DNA from: Acidobacteriota bacterium
Lineage (GTDB): Bacteria; Acidobacteriota; Blastocatellia; Pyrinomonadales; Pyrinomonadaceae
Assembly: GCA_025463135.1 (NCBI GenBank)
Contig: JAOAPY010000011.1
Span: forward strand, 62,001-126,000
Direction of reading: 5' to 3'
DNA: 64,000 bases
The position numbers were made by a program, and so were the translations under genes. Within the stretch, counting starts at the first letter, position 1, and every line of letters begins with the position of its first letter. The notes beneath the pieces are model-generated. The model ran no database searches. It saw only the letters and a list, made by a program, of their open reading frames with translations, and was not told the DNA's origin. Below, one piece after another: positions 37,601-44,532 of the stretch.

Positions 37601-37901
37601 CTCCGTCCGTAGTACCTTCGCGTGACGAACGATCTGAAGTAGCCAGGACCTTGTTGGCACTTCGCATCCCTAAGATCAGCGCTAGGGCTTGGACACCAAG
37701 GTTGTCGATGGTTGAACCGAAAACCCTGGCTAAACTTCCTACACGTTCAGCAGCTCCGTTAGTTTGCTGAATAAGACCCCGCGTCGTTGTCTGAGCTACA
37801 ATCGAAGGGAGGTTCGTAAATAGTATAGAGGTAGTCAAGACAACCACAATTATTCTACGAACCAACCCTTGCGGGGATCGCGCGAAAATATTTTTCGACA
37901 T
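31605..37901 (-). CDS. Giant RHS/YD-repeat protein with JAMM-like metalloprotease C-terminal tip
   Basis: 2098 residues. The start is supported by AGGAG five bases upstream. The signal/anchor segment is RRIIVVVLTTSILFTNLPSI. Residues about 330-1800 are RHS/YD repeats with many Y.YD..G motifs (KLNYNSSGQVTDSYDAKGTR, YDDNGNITQDFKF). The RHS-associated core follows (GLRYVLQDIQGTARVVMNG; LDHTWFRKYESKSGRWTSPD; RYSYVRNDAMNLLDPTGLD). The ~170-residue tip ends with FEFWYHTHPHEAGEEV, in which His2036-x-His2038-Pro and later NDGDIG recall the JAB/JAMM metal site of DUF4329-like peptidases. RHS shells encapsulate and deliver such tips between cells. The lipoprotein gene follows after about 30 bases. The tip activity is inferred. 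Confidence 0.88.
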   Translation of the reverse strand: MSKNIFARSPQGLVRRIIVVVLTTSILFTNLPSIVAQTTTRGLIQQTNGAAERVGSLARVFGSTIDNLGVQALALILGMRSANKVLATSDRSSREGTTDGGHMPPRPAMGPAVTPQQPASREDREARIVALRLNTTDDFELQSHQRIFLSAIPVDAEGAALHGSQAEWDSNNSGVVIVDSNGEAVAGRPGNALLRARVGRVTRTIHVRVVDGDLDEFGNNRRIGRSAKVDSIRGNALPLLGKAVMRTGWRERHHSVARGRVSPLIALVKPAPAPPTENPLPDTQTDSLYSPSNSLGSPTGKTVPGAETPPPALPATENPGSQNFTFGLPVFSLRGRGMDAALSLVHNSQLFNKSSDGTTTYMTYDVDSGWPAAGWRLGFGQIESQGSNSFTLTDPDGTRHQLVYSSGYDFNTIDSSFIHFNLSTRILDYPDGTQLTYHAFGTGTKIYPVKIVDRNGNKIEISYVGGVGPKIDTITDTLSRYITFSYASGDLVSITAPGLGSGSRVVMRLYYDDPSLSTSGLFASATPANIPSSGQAHVIKYIYLPDSSESGGAHTGYKFEYTSYGMMYKITKFRGMSAASDGSGLSEGTNTTAAWTIYNYPGSSSRAIPSGGMADTPDFTEREDEWAGRTTNGPAPKYLFSSGTVSGHKEFTVTSPPPLPAASPSPSPAESAVTESRTIDHPGYWDDGLVDNVTQKDGVGNAYTRTGIEWEQDSAGNPRVHVQWVTNSRAILTKATVFSYTTYNNVSAISERAYTTSESALGSEVRRTEITYAHETSSSYISRHLLHLPATVKVFEGGSSTPSSRTDYEYDNYSSGGTSLTGRSSITMHEDAFDPSKSSYNSATDLRGNVTKVTNYPDATSTSGTIAHKNTYDIAGNLVSEEVDCCQKKAFTYTDSSGSHDFAYVASVTSGNPGGVHLTSSATYDLPTGLVGTVTDENGQVTTIYYSSDSLRLSYVVEPTGRETHHYYYDGLIADSAGHRHYYSNVYTKINTTGTAKYDWVDYYQFYDGRGAVKQEFYDGTGDGGTTDEGWNSHVFRYDNLGRAVLRTNPFHTGGYGGGLHVDASSGEPITTTKYDVVNRATDTYMPTGEGSTTTTTAHVNVNYDGYDSGYDGIQTTVTDAASRLRRQKVDVLGRLVRLDEPDPTTGSLLASDSSLAQPTSYEYDILGNLEHISQGSQHRYFGYDSLGRLKLEKQVEQYGAYYTYGAIRGNHDWSRKLNYNSSGQVTDSYDAKGTRSHFTYDDLNRLTQVQYFVGDSSTAQGTPTMTYTYDQARTGYLNAGRLTTIATANVGSTPSTSTEYDYDLVGRVTAQRQSVGSTTYTMAYAYTLGSMLASETYPSGHLVSYQYGYAGKPINVQRTVSSTTTTLADNFGFAPHGGLTSESWANGATQTRTYNRALKPSQLKLVSSSAVIQQYDYAYGTFSSSTGNVAVDENTGQLGKITSTLGSGSGSVQWMQGFKYDKVGRLSNITEYPTAGVSGTQNFSQDYTYDRYGNKKQSANTTLGLPAVSDSDYQNSNNNNRFVSTVAAYDDNGNITQDFKFHAQTYQYAYDANGRQTSASNGTWTEAQVYDGSGQRVQTSVDGVTRTIVYDILGQNVGDYSYVGSGLERENFYRSGQLLATQEFPTTQNVVWTGASGVTVSGNSITKSGTTGWGYSGAISSQAIVSGDGYAEFTADSLDYGMYGLSHDNPDRNFTGIDYAIYTERAEGRVYVYENGTNLGQKGTWTSGDRFRVAVEGGVVKYYKNTTMLYSSSVSPTYPLFVDTSLYNGSTLSNVVISGDLTGAGLRYVLQDIQGTARVVMNGNSSAVPARHDYLPLGEEISNSIGARSATGYGGTDANRWDYGLTERDQTSGLDHTWFRKYESKSGRWTSPDPYRGSIVLANPQTFNRYSYVRNDAMNLLDPTGLDDIWLPPEYVTVYPPSYSFIAGGNHHGSLLGVDGEKGSAECAQMRERLLGDPNTAAGIDAAWTRSQATAQHPKREEGGLFGKVVATRSTIDSIFQREGNAQGSLAGFGKWAQRKVLDSRGLATFEFWYHTHPHEAGEEVPGEGKAINPEFPTGNDGDIGVSKDLGIPGILITKKHVTVFDKDGFIRCYFDR

Positions 37902-38574
37902 TTGCGCTCCTTGTGGGGCCAGAAGACAATGCGCCTTGTAGGGAATTCAGGAAGACATGAAGGCTGACGCCTTTGATTCTGTCCGTTTTTTGAGGCGCAG
38001 CAAAGAGCCTGCGGAACTTTGTGATGTTAAATTATAGCAGCGTAAGTCATGCTGCTGCGGGCTTAGAGTTTTGCGAAAGTCCTTTTCAGTCCAACTAGGC
38101 CCTGCGAAGTGATTAAGAGATTCCGAGAGAGAAGCGTCGACGGGAAATGTAGTACCGACTCCCAATCGCTGTCAACAAAAATAAAGTTTTGTTCTTATGA
38201 CAAGAAGTTCTGTGTAAATTTTAGTTTGAATGATTCAAAAACAAGCGTGACAGAAACAATCGATAGTGTTCTCAAGACTGTCTAACGCCAAGACCTACAG
38301 GCCGAAGTCTTGTTAAGGACTATTTCAAGAGTAAAGCCATATTTCCAATTCTCACTTCCGGACACTTAATGGTCCGCGATGAGTTCGACGTTATTTCTGA
38401 TTTCTGGATCGTTAGCCGCATTCCCCCGTTAATATTGGGCCCAACTGGTTCCCGACAGAATTATCTGGCAAGCCTCCGCTAAGCGAGATTAATATGAGAC
38501 AAATGAGACGTCTCTTTTAAACAGTTGTGCGCTGCCTCGGGCAGCCGTTAACTTTATCACTACACCTGACGCGC
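37902..38574. other. Intergenic region between divergent RHS and toroid-protein genes
   Basis: No supported gene in ~670 bases. The 38160-38330 part is AT-rich and could hold promoters for both directions. No clear palindrome was seen. Confidence 0.4.
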
Positions 38575-39606
38575 ATGTATAAATCCAAATCTGTTAGGCG
38601 CAAGATCGCAGTAGTGCGGGGAGTGGACTTCATCTACCGCATTGCCTGTGTGCCCGAGAACTTTACAGATTACGGGAGCAACTTGCTGTACTTTTTCAAT
38701 TTCGTTGCCTCGACATCTAAGGACAGCGAATTGAGGAAGACTGCCCGGCGAATGTCCAAAGAGCGCTTTCACCACTGGCATCGCGATCATCGTTCGCTTC
38801 CTCGGAACCCGGACGCCGACACTCTCCTCGATTTCGTCCTCGGCTGCCACGCCGCTCAGAGAATGGGAATTCGCAATAGCGCACTCAAGCGGCGGCTAGC
38901 GGCGGCAGTCCCACGCTTCCAGGCGGAAGAGTATCTGTGGTTCGACCCATTAACAGAGCCGCCGCCAACGGACGTGCCGGAAGGCTGCGATTGCGGCGCA
39001 GCTAATGAGCGCGGGCGCAAGAGATGTCGCGGATGTAAGCGCGCGCTCGAGATGATGAGTCGCTACAGAGTCTGGTGCGTCGCCCTCACGGCGGCCTACT
39101 GCGGCGAGTGTTACGGAATCCCACTCGGGGCGCGTTATTCAGAGGTGCTCAAATGGCTGCCCGTCATGCGCCCCTACCGTGGAAGGGAACATGATAAGAA
39201 CCCGGACTTTTTCCATGCGGTTTATGCAGTCACACATCTTGTTTACACCCTTAACGATTACGGCGTTTATCAACTCTCGCCGCGCTGGCTGCCGGATGAG
39301 TACGAATTTCTTAAATCGAGTCTCGGCGATGCGATCGCACTGGATGACCCGGACATGGTCGGTGAGTTTCTCGACTCGTTGATGGCGTTCGGACTCAGCT
39401 TCAGACACCCGTCAATGCGAGGGGGCGTCGAATATCTCCTCTCGCAACAGAACCCAGATGGAAGCTGGGGTGATCCAGAGGGCGATGTCTACACGCGTTA
39501 TCATACAACGTGGGCGGTCGTAGATGGTCTCAGGGAATATAATTGGCGTGGTGAGCGATTGAAGTTTCCGCGGCTGAAGCCTCTCCTCGAAAGGTGGGCC
39601 GAATAG
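38575..39606 (+). CDS. Terpenoid-cyclase-fold (alpha-toroid) protein with zinc knuckle
   Basis: 343 residues from ATG 38575. The C-terminus has a QW-type repeat, YLLSQQNPDGSWGDPEGDVY then YHTTWAVVDGL, typical of squalene-cyclase/prenyltransferase alpha-alpha barrels. Earlier helices (LDSLMAFGLSFRHPSMRGGV) fit the same fold. It lacks the DxDD catalytic motif of squalene-hopene cyclases, so classical cyclase activity is unlikely. Residues about 138-165 carry CDCGAANERGRKRCRGCK, a four-cysteine metal-binding knuckle that is unusual within this fold. The next gene, 55 bases downstream, has a matching QW-type motif and a cysteine cluster, suggesting the two act together. The substrate is unknown. 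Confidence 0.75.
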   Translation: MYKSKSVRRKIAVVRGVDFIYRIACVPENFTDYGSNLLYFFNFVASTSKDSELRKTARRMSKERFHHWHRDHRSLPRNPDADTLLDFVLGCHAAQRMGIRNSALKRRLAAAVPRFQAEEYLWFDPLTEPPPTDVPEGCDCGAANERGRKRCRGCKRALEMMSRYRVWCVALTAAYCGECYGIPLGARYSEVLKWLPVMRPYRGREHDKNPDFFHAVYAVTHLVYTLNDYGVYQLSPRWLPDEYEFLKSSLGDAIALDDPDMVGEFLDSLMAFGLSFRHPSMRGGVEYLLSQQNPDGSWGDPEGDVYTRYHTTWAVVDGLREYNWRGERLKFPRLKPLLERWAE

Positions 39607-39661
39607 TTATTCCGCCACAATCATGATGCTGATGCTGACGTGAACTGTTAAAGGAAAAAGC

Positions 39662-41755
39662 ATGAGCGACAGAGAGCTCCCTATTCTTAACTTCCGGTCG
39701 TTTCGCAAGTATCCGACGAAACTTGCTCATCAGGAGTACGCAGATGAGCGCCAAGTCTGTGGCAATTGCCTCTCAGGAAGCTGCTGCACAGCCGAGGACC
39801 CAATCTATCTGTCCAGCTTCGACGTGTTCCGCCTGGCCGCCTTCTTCGATCTCTCGCCCGCGGAATTCCTCCTCAAGTTTACTCAGGACAGATTCGAGGG
39901 TGAGGACAGCGACCTGTTGCGCCGCACTTGGATCGACCATCCAGAAAGCAGCAAAGTGACTTATCTGCGGCGGCGCGGCAACACACCGACCAGCCCCTGT
40001 ATCTTCCTCAAGTATATCTGCGAACCTGATGGGACACCGCGGCGCATCTGTAGCGTCCATGACGCACGCCCACTCTCCTGCAGGGAGTTTTATTTTCATC
40101 ATTGTAAGACAAGGATAACGGGCGAGCTGGCGGCACTGCTCGCTGAAGGGTACGAGATGGTCCGTGATGGCGAGATCACCGAGGAGATGGTGGATGAGCG
40201 ACTGGCGCAGTTCGGTGAACATGACTATTCCAGCGCGAGAGCGGCCAACAGTCTGGAGTATCACTTTTGGGTTGAGCTGAAGCGCGTAGTCAACATGGAA
40301 GAGGCGAACACTGAAGGAGCGAAGTCTTATCGCGCGGCGGACTATCAAGATCCGATTGACGACAAGCTGAATCGCATACTCTCGACCAAGTACCTGCGCT
40401 TCGAGGAGTCTTACGGGTCGAAGCCAAACAATGAGCAGTTGATACCTTACACGACCGGGCTTGGATTCGTCGCCTCCCCAGAGCGCCAGCGGATCATGAA
40501 GATGCTGTGTGAGCGTCCGTCGAGCGGGCTCTACAGCCTGCGCGAATACCCATTTCGCATTGGATTACGGACGATGGTGCCAGGAGTGAAGCCTGCAGAG
40601 ATGTTCGCTACCGTGCCAGATGAGGAAGCCGGACTGTTTCTGAGCGCGCTTTCGCAGGATCCGTTGTTTCCCGATCACTCTCTGCTCGAAGTGCGAAGCA
40701 TTACCATGCGTGAGGTGTACGCCTCGGTGCTCAAGGGGATCAACCATCTGATTAGTTTTTCAAGCTACCTGGCGGTCATGGGAAATATGCTGGAGCGGGA
40801 GCTGCCTGGGGTTCTTGAAATGAACCTGCTGGAAATGATCGCAGACTTAGGAACGAGACTTGATTCACGCACAGCGCACGAATCTTACTTACAACCCGTC
40901 AAGCAATACCTGGCGAGCATTACGATAGGACTGTTAGAGGATTCTCTCACTTCGGCCAGGAAACCCGCTGACGACTTTGGCATTCACAGTCTATTATGCA
41001 GACTCTGGCCCGCGCTTCCGGCACTCTCGCCTGAACTGCGCACACGGTTTGAAACTATTGCTTTCGCAATCCGAGAGAGGTTGCAAAGAGATGAGATCGA
41101 GCTTTATGTGCGCCCTAAGAACCCCGTCGCTTCACGTCGTGCTCAGGGAAAACGTCTGAACGCTCATCGGGCATGGGCAGAGTGGGAATCTCAGGTGATC
41201 GACATGCGTTACGCGGAGATTGGAGGCTTCCAGCATGTCAACCTTCCTGCATTCTACCGGCAGTCAGTTGATGAATTGGAGAAAATTCCTTTCATGAAGA
41301 GTTACTGCATCGAACTCTACCGCGTCATGGTGAGCCTCGCGCGAAGTATGAACTTCGACCATCGCATCGTGTGCGCGAGAATGCCAAATCAAAAAGCTGC
41401 CATGCGGCTAGCCTCTTACGGGACACGTCTGTTCGAATGGATGAATGATAAGTTTGGATACCAGAATGTTAATATTGAGGTTCTCGCCGGATTCTCCGCT
41501 TCGCTATTCAACCCGTTCACAGTCGGTGAAAGTCGGGATCAAAACTTAGGTCTCATTGTGCATCAGGTTCTCAAAGGACAGTTGCCGGACGGTAGTTGGT
41601 CTACGATCCCACTCCCCGAAGGTGTAGAGGAAGCGCAGGAGAACTATTTGCATCAGATGTATTATGCAACTTGTGCCTGTCTTGACGGGCTAAGTGGATG
41701 CTTGATGACATTCTCAATGCCGAGTAAGCGACGCCGCGACTCAAACAGTACATGA
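39662..41755 (+). CDS. YkgJ-family cysteine-cluster protein fused to toroid-like C-terminus
   Basis: 697 residues with AAAGGAAAA upstream. The N-terminal ~150 residues hold the YkgJ metal-cluster signature: CGNCLSGSCC, then PCIFLKYIC, CSVHDARPLSCREFYFHHC. Members of this family bind zinc or Fe-S clusters, and the group includes the flagellin lysine methylase FliB. The middle 400 residues are helical and unrecognised. The C-terminus contains LKGQLPDGSWSTIPLPEGVE and YLHQMYYATCACLDGL, echoing the QW motif of the preceding protein. The two genes form an apparent operon, convergent with the KLPKLTKIPP peptide gene. A modification enzyme is plausible; the reaction is not evident. Confidence 0.75.
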   Translation: MSDRELPILNFRSFRKYPTKLAHQEYADERQVCGNCLSGSCCTAEDPIYLSSFDVFRLAAFFDLSPAEFLLKFTQDRFEGEDSDLLRRTWIDHPESSKVTYLRRRGNTPTSPCIFLKYICEPDGTPRRICSVHDARPLSCREFYFHHCKTRITGELAALLAEGYEMVRDGEITEEMVDERLAQFGEHDYSSARAANSLEYHFWVELKRVVNMEEANTEGAKSYRAADYQDPIDDKLNRILSTKYLRFEESYGSKPNNEQLIPYTTGLGFVASPERQRIMKMLCERPSSGLYSLREYPFRIGLRTMVPGVKPAEMFATVPDEEAGLFLSALSQDPLFPDHSLLEVRSITMREVYASVLKGINHLISFSSYLAVMGNMLERELPGVLEMNLLEMIADLGTRLDSRTAHESYLQPVKQYLASITIGLLEDSLTSARKPADDFGIHSLLCRLWPALPALSPELRTRFETIAFAIRERLQRDEIELYVRPKNPVASRRAQGKRLNAHRAWAEWESQVIDMRYAEIGGFQHVNLPAFYRQSVDELEKIPFMKSYCIELYRVMVSLARSMNFDHRIVCARMPNQKAAMRLASYGTRLFEWMNDKFGYQNVNIEVLAGFSASLFNPFTVGESRDQNLGLIVHQVLKGQLPDGSWSTIPLPEGVEEAQENYLHQMYYATCACLDGLSGCLMTFSMPSKRRRDSNST

Positions 41756-41782
41756 CGCGAGCCCGAAGAAAATGCGAGTTCT

Positions 41783-41825
41783 AAGATAAAGAAGACGACG
41801 GCACCTTGTGAGGAGCCGCCGTCTC
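41783..41825 (-). terminator. Terminator of the repeat-peptide gene
   Basis: On the minus strand GACGGC (41823-41818) pairs with GCCGTC (41802-41797), followed by GTCTTCTTTATCTT. It could serve both the peptide gene and, bidirectionally, the convergent gene ending at 41755, though the latter would lie upstream of it. Confidence 0.55.
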
Positions 41826-41887
41826 GATAGTGACCATTAAAGTCGTAAGCCTAAGTTGTGCGCAGCGACAAAACCTACCGTTCTTCC

Positions 41888-41995
41888 TTATTTCGGCGGA
41901 ATCTTTGTGAGCTTTGGCAGCTTCGGCGGAATCTTTGTGAGCTTCGGCAGCTTCGGCGGAATCTTTGTCAGCTTCGGCAGCTTTCGTGTTGCCAT
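41888..41995 (-). CDS. 35-residue Lys/Pro peptide made of three perfect KLPKLTKIPP repeats
   Basis: ATG (41995-41993) to TAA (41890-41888) encodes MATR, three tandem KLPKLTKIPP units and a final K. AAAGGAG lies about ten bases upstream. A consensus promoter and a palindromic operator lie about 90-120 bases upstream, and a terminator hairpin follows 60 bases after the stop, so the whole transcription unit is visible. The DNA repeat unit is 30 bp with few differences between copies. A longer overlapping frame (Ala/Lys/Asp-rich, to 41781) lacks an RBS and is probably a shadow. The peptide has 11 basic residues and no acidic ones, so it is strongly cationic. It could be a modified-peptide precursor, an antimicrobial peptide or a regulator. 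The adjacent toroid/YkgJ enzymes are convergent. Confidence 0.6.
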   Translation of the reverse strand: MATRKLPKLTKIPPKLPKLTKIPPKLPKLTKIPPK

Positions 41996-42080
41996 ACAGT
42001 AAAGTCTCCTTTTCGAGATAAGATCCTTCCAGCGACAAGCCGGTGGAACCGTCCCTATTTGTGGATTAGCTGGAGCAACC

Positions 42081-42094
42081 TACAACATGTTGTA
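42081..42094. promoter_or_regulatory. 14-bp palindrome overlapping the -10 region, candidate operator
   Basis: TACAACATGTTGTA is a perfect palindrome. It overlaps the end of the -10 hexamer by two bases and covers the expected transcription start of the repeat-peptide gene, the usual place for a repressor site. Confidence 0.55.
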
Positions 42095-42121
42095 TATAAG
42101 CCCAAAGGCATGAGATGTCAA
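42093..42121 (-). promoter_or_regulatory. Sigma70-type promoter of the repeat-peptide gene
   Basis: On the minus strand TTGACA (42121-42116) is followed after exactly 17 bases by TATATA (42098-42093). The predicted start near 42086 gives a leader of about 90 bases before the ATG at 41995. Confidence 0.6.
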
Positions 42122-42422
42122 TTATTATTCCTGATAGTGCGCACGCACGGAGATCATTAGCCATTGGTTTTTGTTGTATCTTCGCTTCGTCTGAGCTTCC
42201 GCGAAGAGCCATCCGCTCGACCATAAACATGACCACGGACGACAATTGATTTTTGCAGACCACGGCGTTCGTAGCTCCCAGTCGCCGTAGAGAGAGTGCG
42301 CCCAGGCTCAGTTCTAATTGAGGACAAACTGCGCTCAGTGCTCGGCCTCTCTGGAAGCAATAAATGCCTAATCGGACATACAACTGTTGGGACTTCTACC
42401 AGCGGTTGACCTCCTCGCTAGG

Positions 42423-43335
42423 TTGTTAGCAAATGCAGATGTCCAGTTTTGTTAGCAAGTGAAATGTCCGGTTTTGGTTTTTAGGTTCATTGTTATATCC
42501 AGCAGTAGTAGCTGTGGGAACGTGGAAAATCAGGCCGCTTTTTGGCCTGACTTTTCCAAGCCGCGGGGGGAAGCGACGGGTTTGGTCGCTTTCCGCGGCG
42601 GCGTCATTTCCACAGCTGTCATCCCGGTGGCGTCGTAACGACCCACCCGATGCGGTCCGAAAGTAATTGAGAGCGTCGCATCCAAATGCTCGTGCACCGT
42701 CACTCGGCAACCAGCCAAGGTTCCTCTTAACTGTTCCAGTTGCCAGGTACGATTGGCGAAACTCACTGTGTTATCCCGGGCTACCACGCGTTCATGTTGC
42801 AAGGAGAACACCAGGTCCAGATCCTTGCGTCGCAACGGTACAAAGGCGGTGCCCCGCTCACTGGCCGGCTTACTGAAACGTTGATTGAACTCCTTGATGT
42901 ATTGCTCATGCAGGAAACGATTAGCTCCCTCCAGAGTGTTGATCTCGCGCAGCCGCAGTTCCGGAGGTAAGCGCCCCTGCCAAGTGCCAAAGCCTCGTTT
43001 CTGCGACCGCGAGCTTGTGGTGAATATGCTGGAATCATCTGAACCACCAACTCTCGCAGGGCCCTGCCCACCTGCGTCAAACGGTTGTGGTCCACCGGCT
43101 CCCCAGCCTTGGGCGTAAGGAAGAAATGGCTTGCTCTATCGATACAAAGCGCGCTGATACCACGTGATCCGCTTACCCATTGCCCGTAACATTACGTCAT
43201 GTAGTTTCATTGCCCGCTCCATTGCGGCTGGGGTCATTTGCTTCATGACACCATCCTGTCATGCTGCTTCTACCCTGCCGCTCAAAGCGGACATTTCATG
43301 TGCTAAGAAAACCGGACATTTTAATTTGCTAACAA
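42423..43335 (-). mobile_element. ISNCY-type element with internally deleted transposase
   Basis: Both ends share an imperfect inverted repeat of about 50 bp, starting TTGTTAGCAAAT at 42423 and ending with its complement at 43335. The minus-strand coding remnant (43246-42530) begins with the family's N-terminus (KQMTPAAMERAMKLHDVMLR) and jumps after KRITWYQ directly to the late catalytic domain (IDRASHFFLTPKAGEPVDHN), then RELVVQMIPAYSPQARG, DLDLVFSLQHERVVARDN and RGTLAGCRVTVHEHLD. The helix-turn-helix and first catalytic part, roughly 150 residues, are deleted, and the join is out of frame. The element is dead but could be mobilised in trans by a full-length relative. Confidence 0.8.
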
Positions 43336-43365
43336 CATTAGTTTTCACAACATTAGTTTTCACAA
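43336..43365. repeat. Two perfect 15-bp tandem copies beside the IS end
   Basis: CATTAGTTTTCACAA occurs twice in a row, immediately outside the right end of the ISNCY-type element. It may be a target-site or slippage duplication. Confidence 0.6.
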
Positions 43366-43384
43366 CAGCAAGATTTCGGCGTTG

Positions 43385-43441
43385 TCGTTAGCATATGATA
43401 TGTCTGGTCTAATTAGCACATGAAGGGTCCGCTTTGAGCGG
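43385..43441. repeat. Solo terminal repeat of a related ISNCY-type element
   Basis: About 57 bases resembling the complement of the right end of the element at 42423-43335: GTTAGCATATGATATGTC, then AATTAGCACATGA and GTCCGCTTTGAGCGG. No transposase is attached. It is a leftover end from a second insertion or from an inversion. Confidence 0.6.
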
Positions 43442-44238
43442 GTTGGGTTGAAGTTGGTAAGACTTGGAAGTTTATGAACCAGCTTGCCGCAAGTTTTCAA
43501 CTCGATACATTTTACCAAGTAGATTTTCACAGGCTGGGTAAAGTCACTCGCGCTGGTTTCTCTTAGGTCTCAGCAACACATTGGTGGAAAAAGGAAAGCG
43601 TTATCCGTGCCGACTCAACGCTTCAAAATTCATGCGATCGAAAACTTCTCCAGCGTCTAAGTCCATTTAGATTCCTGTTCGTGCGAATTCAAAGGCCAAC
43701 TGAGTTGCGCTGGTCGCTTGTCCAAGCCAAGGCATGGGGGCGCTCTGCTGAGTTAGAGTAAAGATCGCTGCCTCTTCCGACTCGTGCAAGGGCACTTCTT
43801 CTGTTCCTGTTTCTAAGGCAAGCTTTTCTCTGGGTTTGCTCACCGCCGAGTCAGATCAACGCAGCTCGATCACTGGAACCCGTCAAGTTTTGCTAGAAGG
43901 GGAAAGAGAATGGGAATATGCACCGGAAAGAACCGCCAAAAGGAATCATCGAGACCTATCAAGTGCAAAGCAGTTTACTGGTTTTGTGAGTCGTCAAGAG
44001 ATTGGAAATGATTTTGCTTTTCCGCAGAACTCACAACAGTCAGATGGTCAAAGGATTGCCAAAAACGCCGTCTCTCACCGGAGGGACTCAAGAAGCAAAA
44101 GTGCTTTCTGGGCTGCGCTCCCTGTGCTATAACCCTTCCCAGCTATCCCAATGCTCAAACTAATGCTTGAGGTAGATCCGGCTAGTGCCCTGCGCCCGTA
44201 CCAATCGGGCGTCGAAAAATTAATGGCTCGCTGTAAAA
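43442..44238. other. Gene-free interval in IS debris
   Basis: Nothing convincing on either strand in ~800 bases. A frame at 43836-44132 has no family resemblance and no RBS. Confidence 0.4.
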
Positions 44239-44376
44239 GATGTTGAAGCGGACGAGACATGGGCGTTCGTCGAGATGAAATGGAACACGCGACTCGACAA
44301 GGGCATTGATGATCCGTTTGTCGGTGATGCGTATACGTTCGTCGGAATCGAACGCAACACTAAGCTGGATCGGTGA
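44239..44376 (+). mobile_element. Transposase fragment (IS1-like)
   Basis: 46 codons encode DVEADETWAFVEMKWNTRLD and VGDAYTFVGIERNTKLDR. The first resembles the D-E-x-W-x-F-V start and the second the GDAW.FVAI.R.TKL strand of IS1/IS1595-type transposase catalytic cores. Both ends are missing. It is a small relic. Confidence 0.55.
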
Positions 44377-44429
44377 TATAAGCCCCATGAGTGCGTGAAA
44401 TAGATTGCCCTTGCTAGTCATCCTATTTG

Positions 44430-44498
44430 GCGAGGCAAAGGCCCTTGGAGACTTGCCGCTTGGCTTTGTCAGGTGGCATTTCCCCGACCGCGCCTCGC
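44430..44498 (+). ncRNA. Conserved structured element copy 2, upstream of the gene at 44533
   Basis: Shares the 19-base start GCGAGGCAAAGGCCCTTGG, CTTGCCG, GGCATTTC and the ending CGACCGCGCCTCGC with the copy at 28002. The ends pair (44430-44436 with 44492-44498). The internal arm is longer here. It lies 34 bases before the ATG of a secreted protein and has no T-run, which favours a 5'-leader regulatory structure. Confidence 0.5.
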
Positions 44499-44532
44499 CC
44501 GATTCTTAACCCTCAACCCGGAGACTTAAACC

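Noticed and set aside
38575-39606. Squalene-hopene cyclase
   Set aside because: The QW-like repeat is present, but the DxDD catalytic motif and the usual ~630-residue length are not.
41888-41990. Three 30-bp tandem repeats considered as a CRISPR array
   Set aside because: The units are directly contiguous with no spacers and lie inside a coding frame.
41781-42038. 85-residue Ala/Lys/Asp-rich minus-strand frame over the 30-bp repeats
   Set aside because: No RBS at a suitable start, and it runs through the terminator hairpin. The overlapping frame with AAAGGAG and ATG at 41995 explains the locus better.
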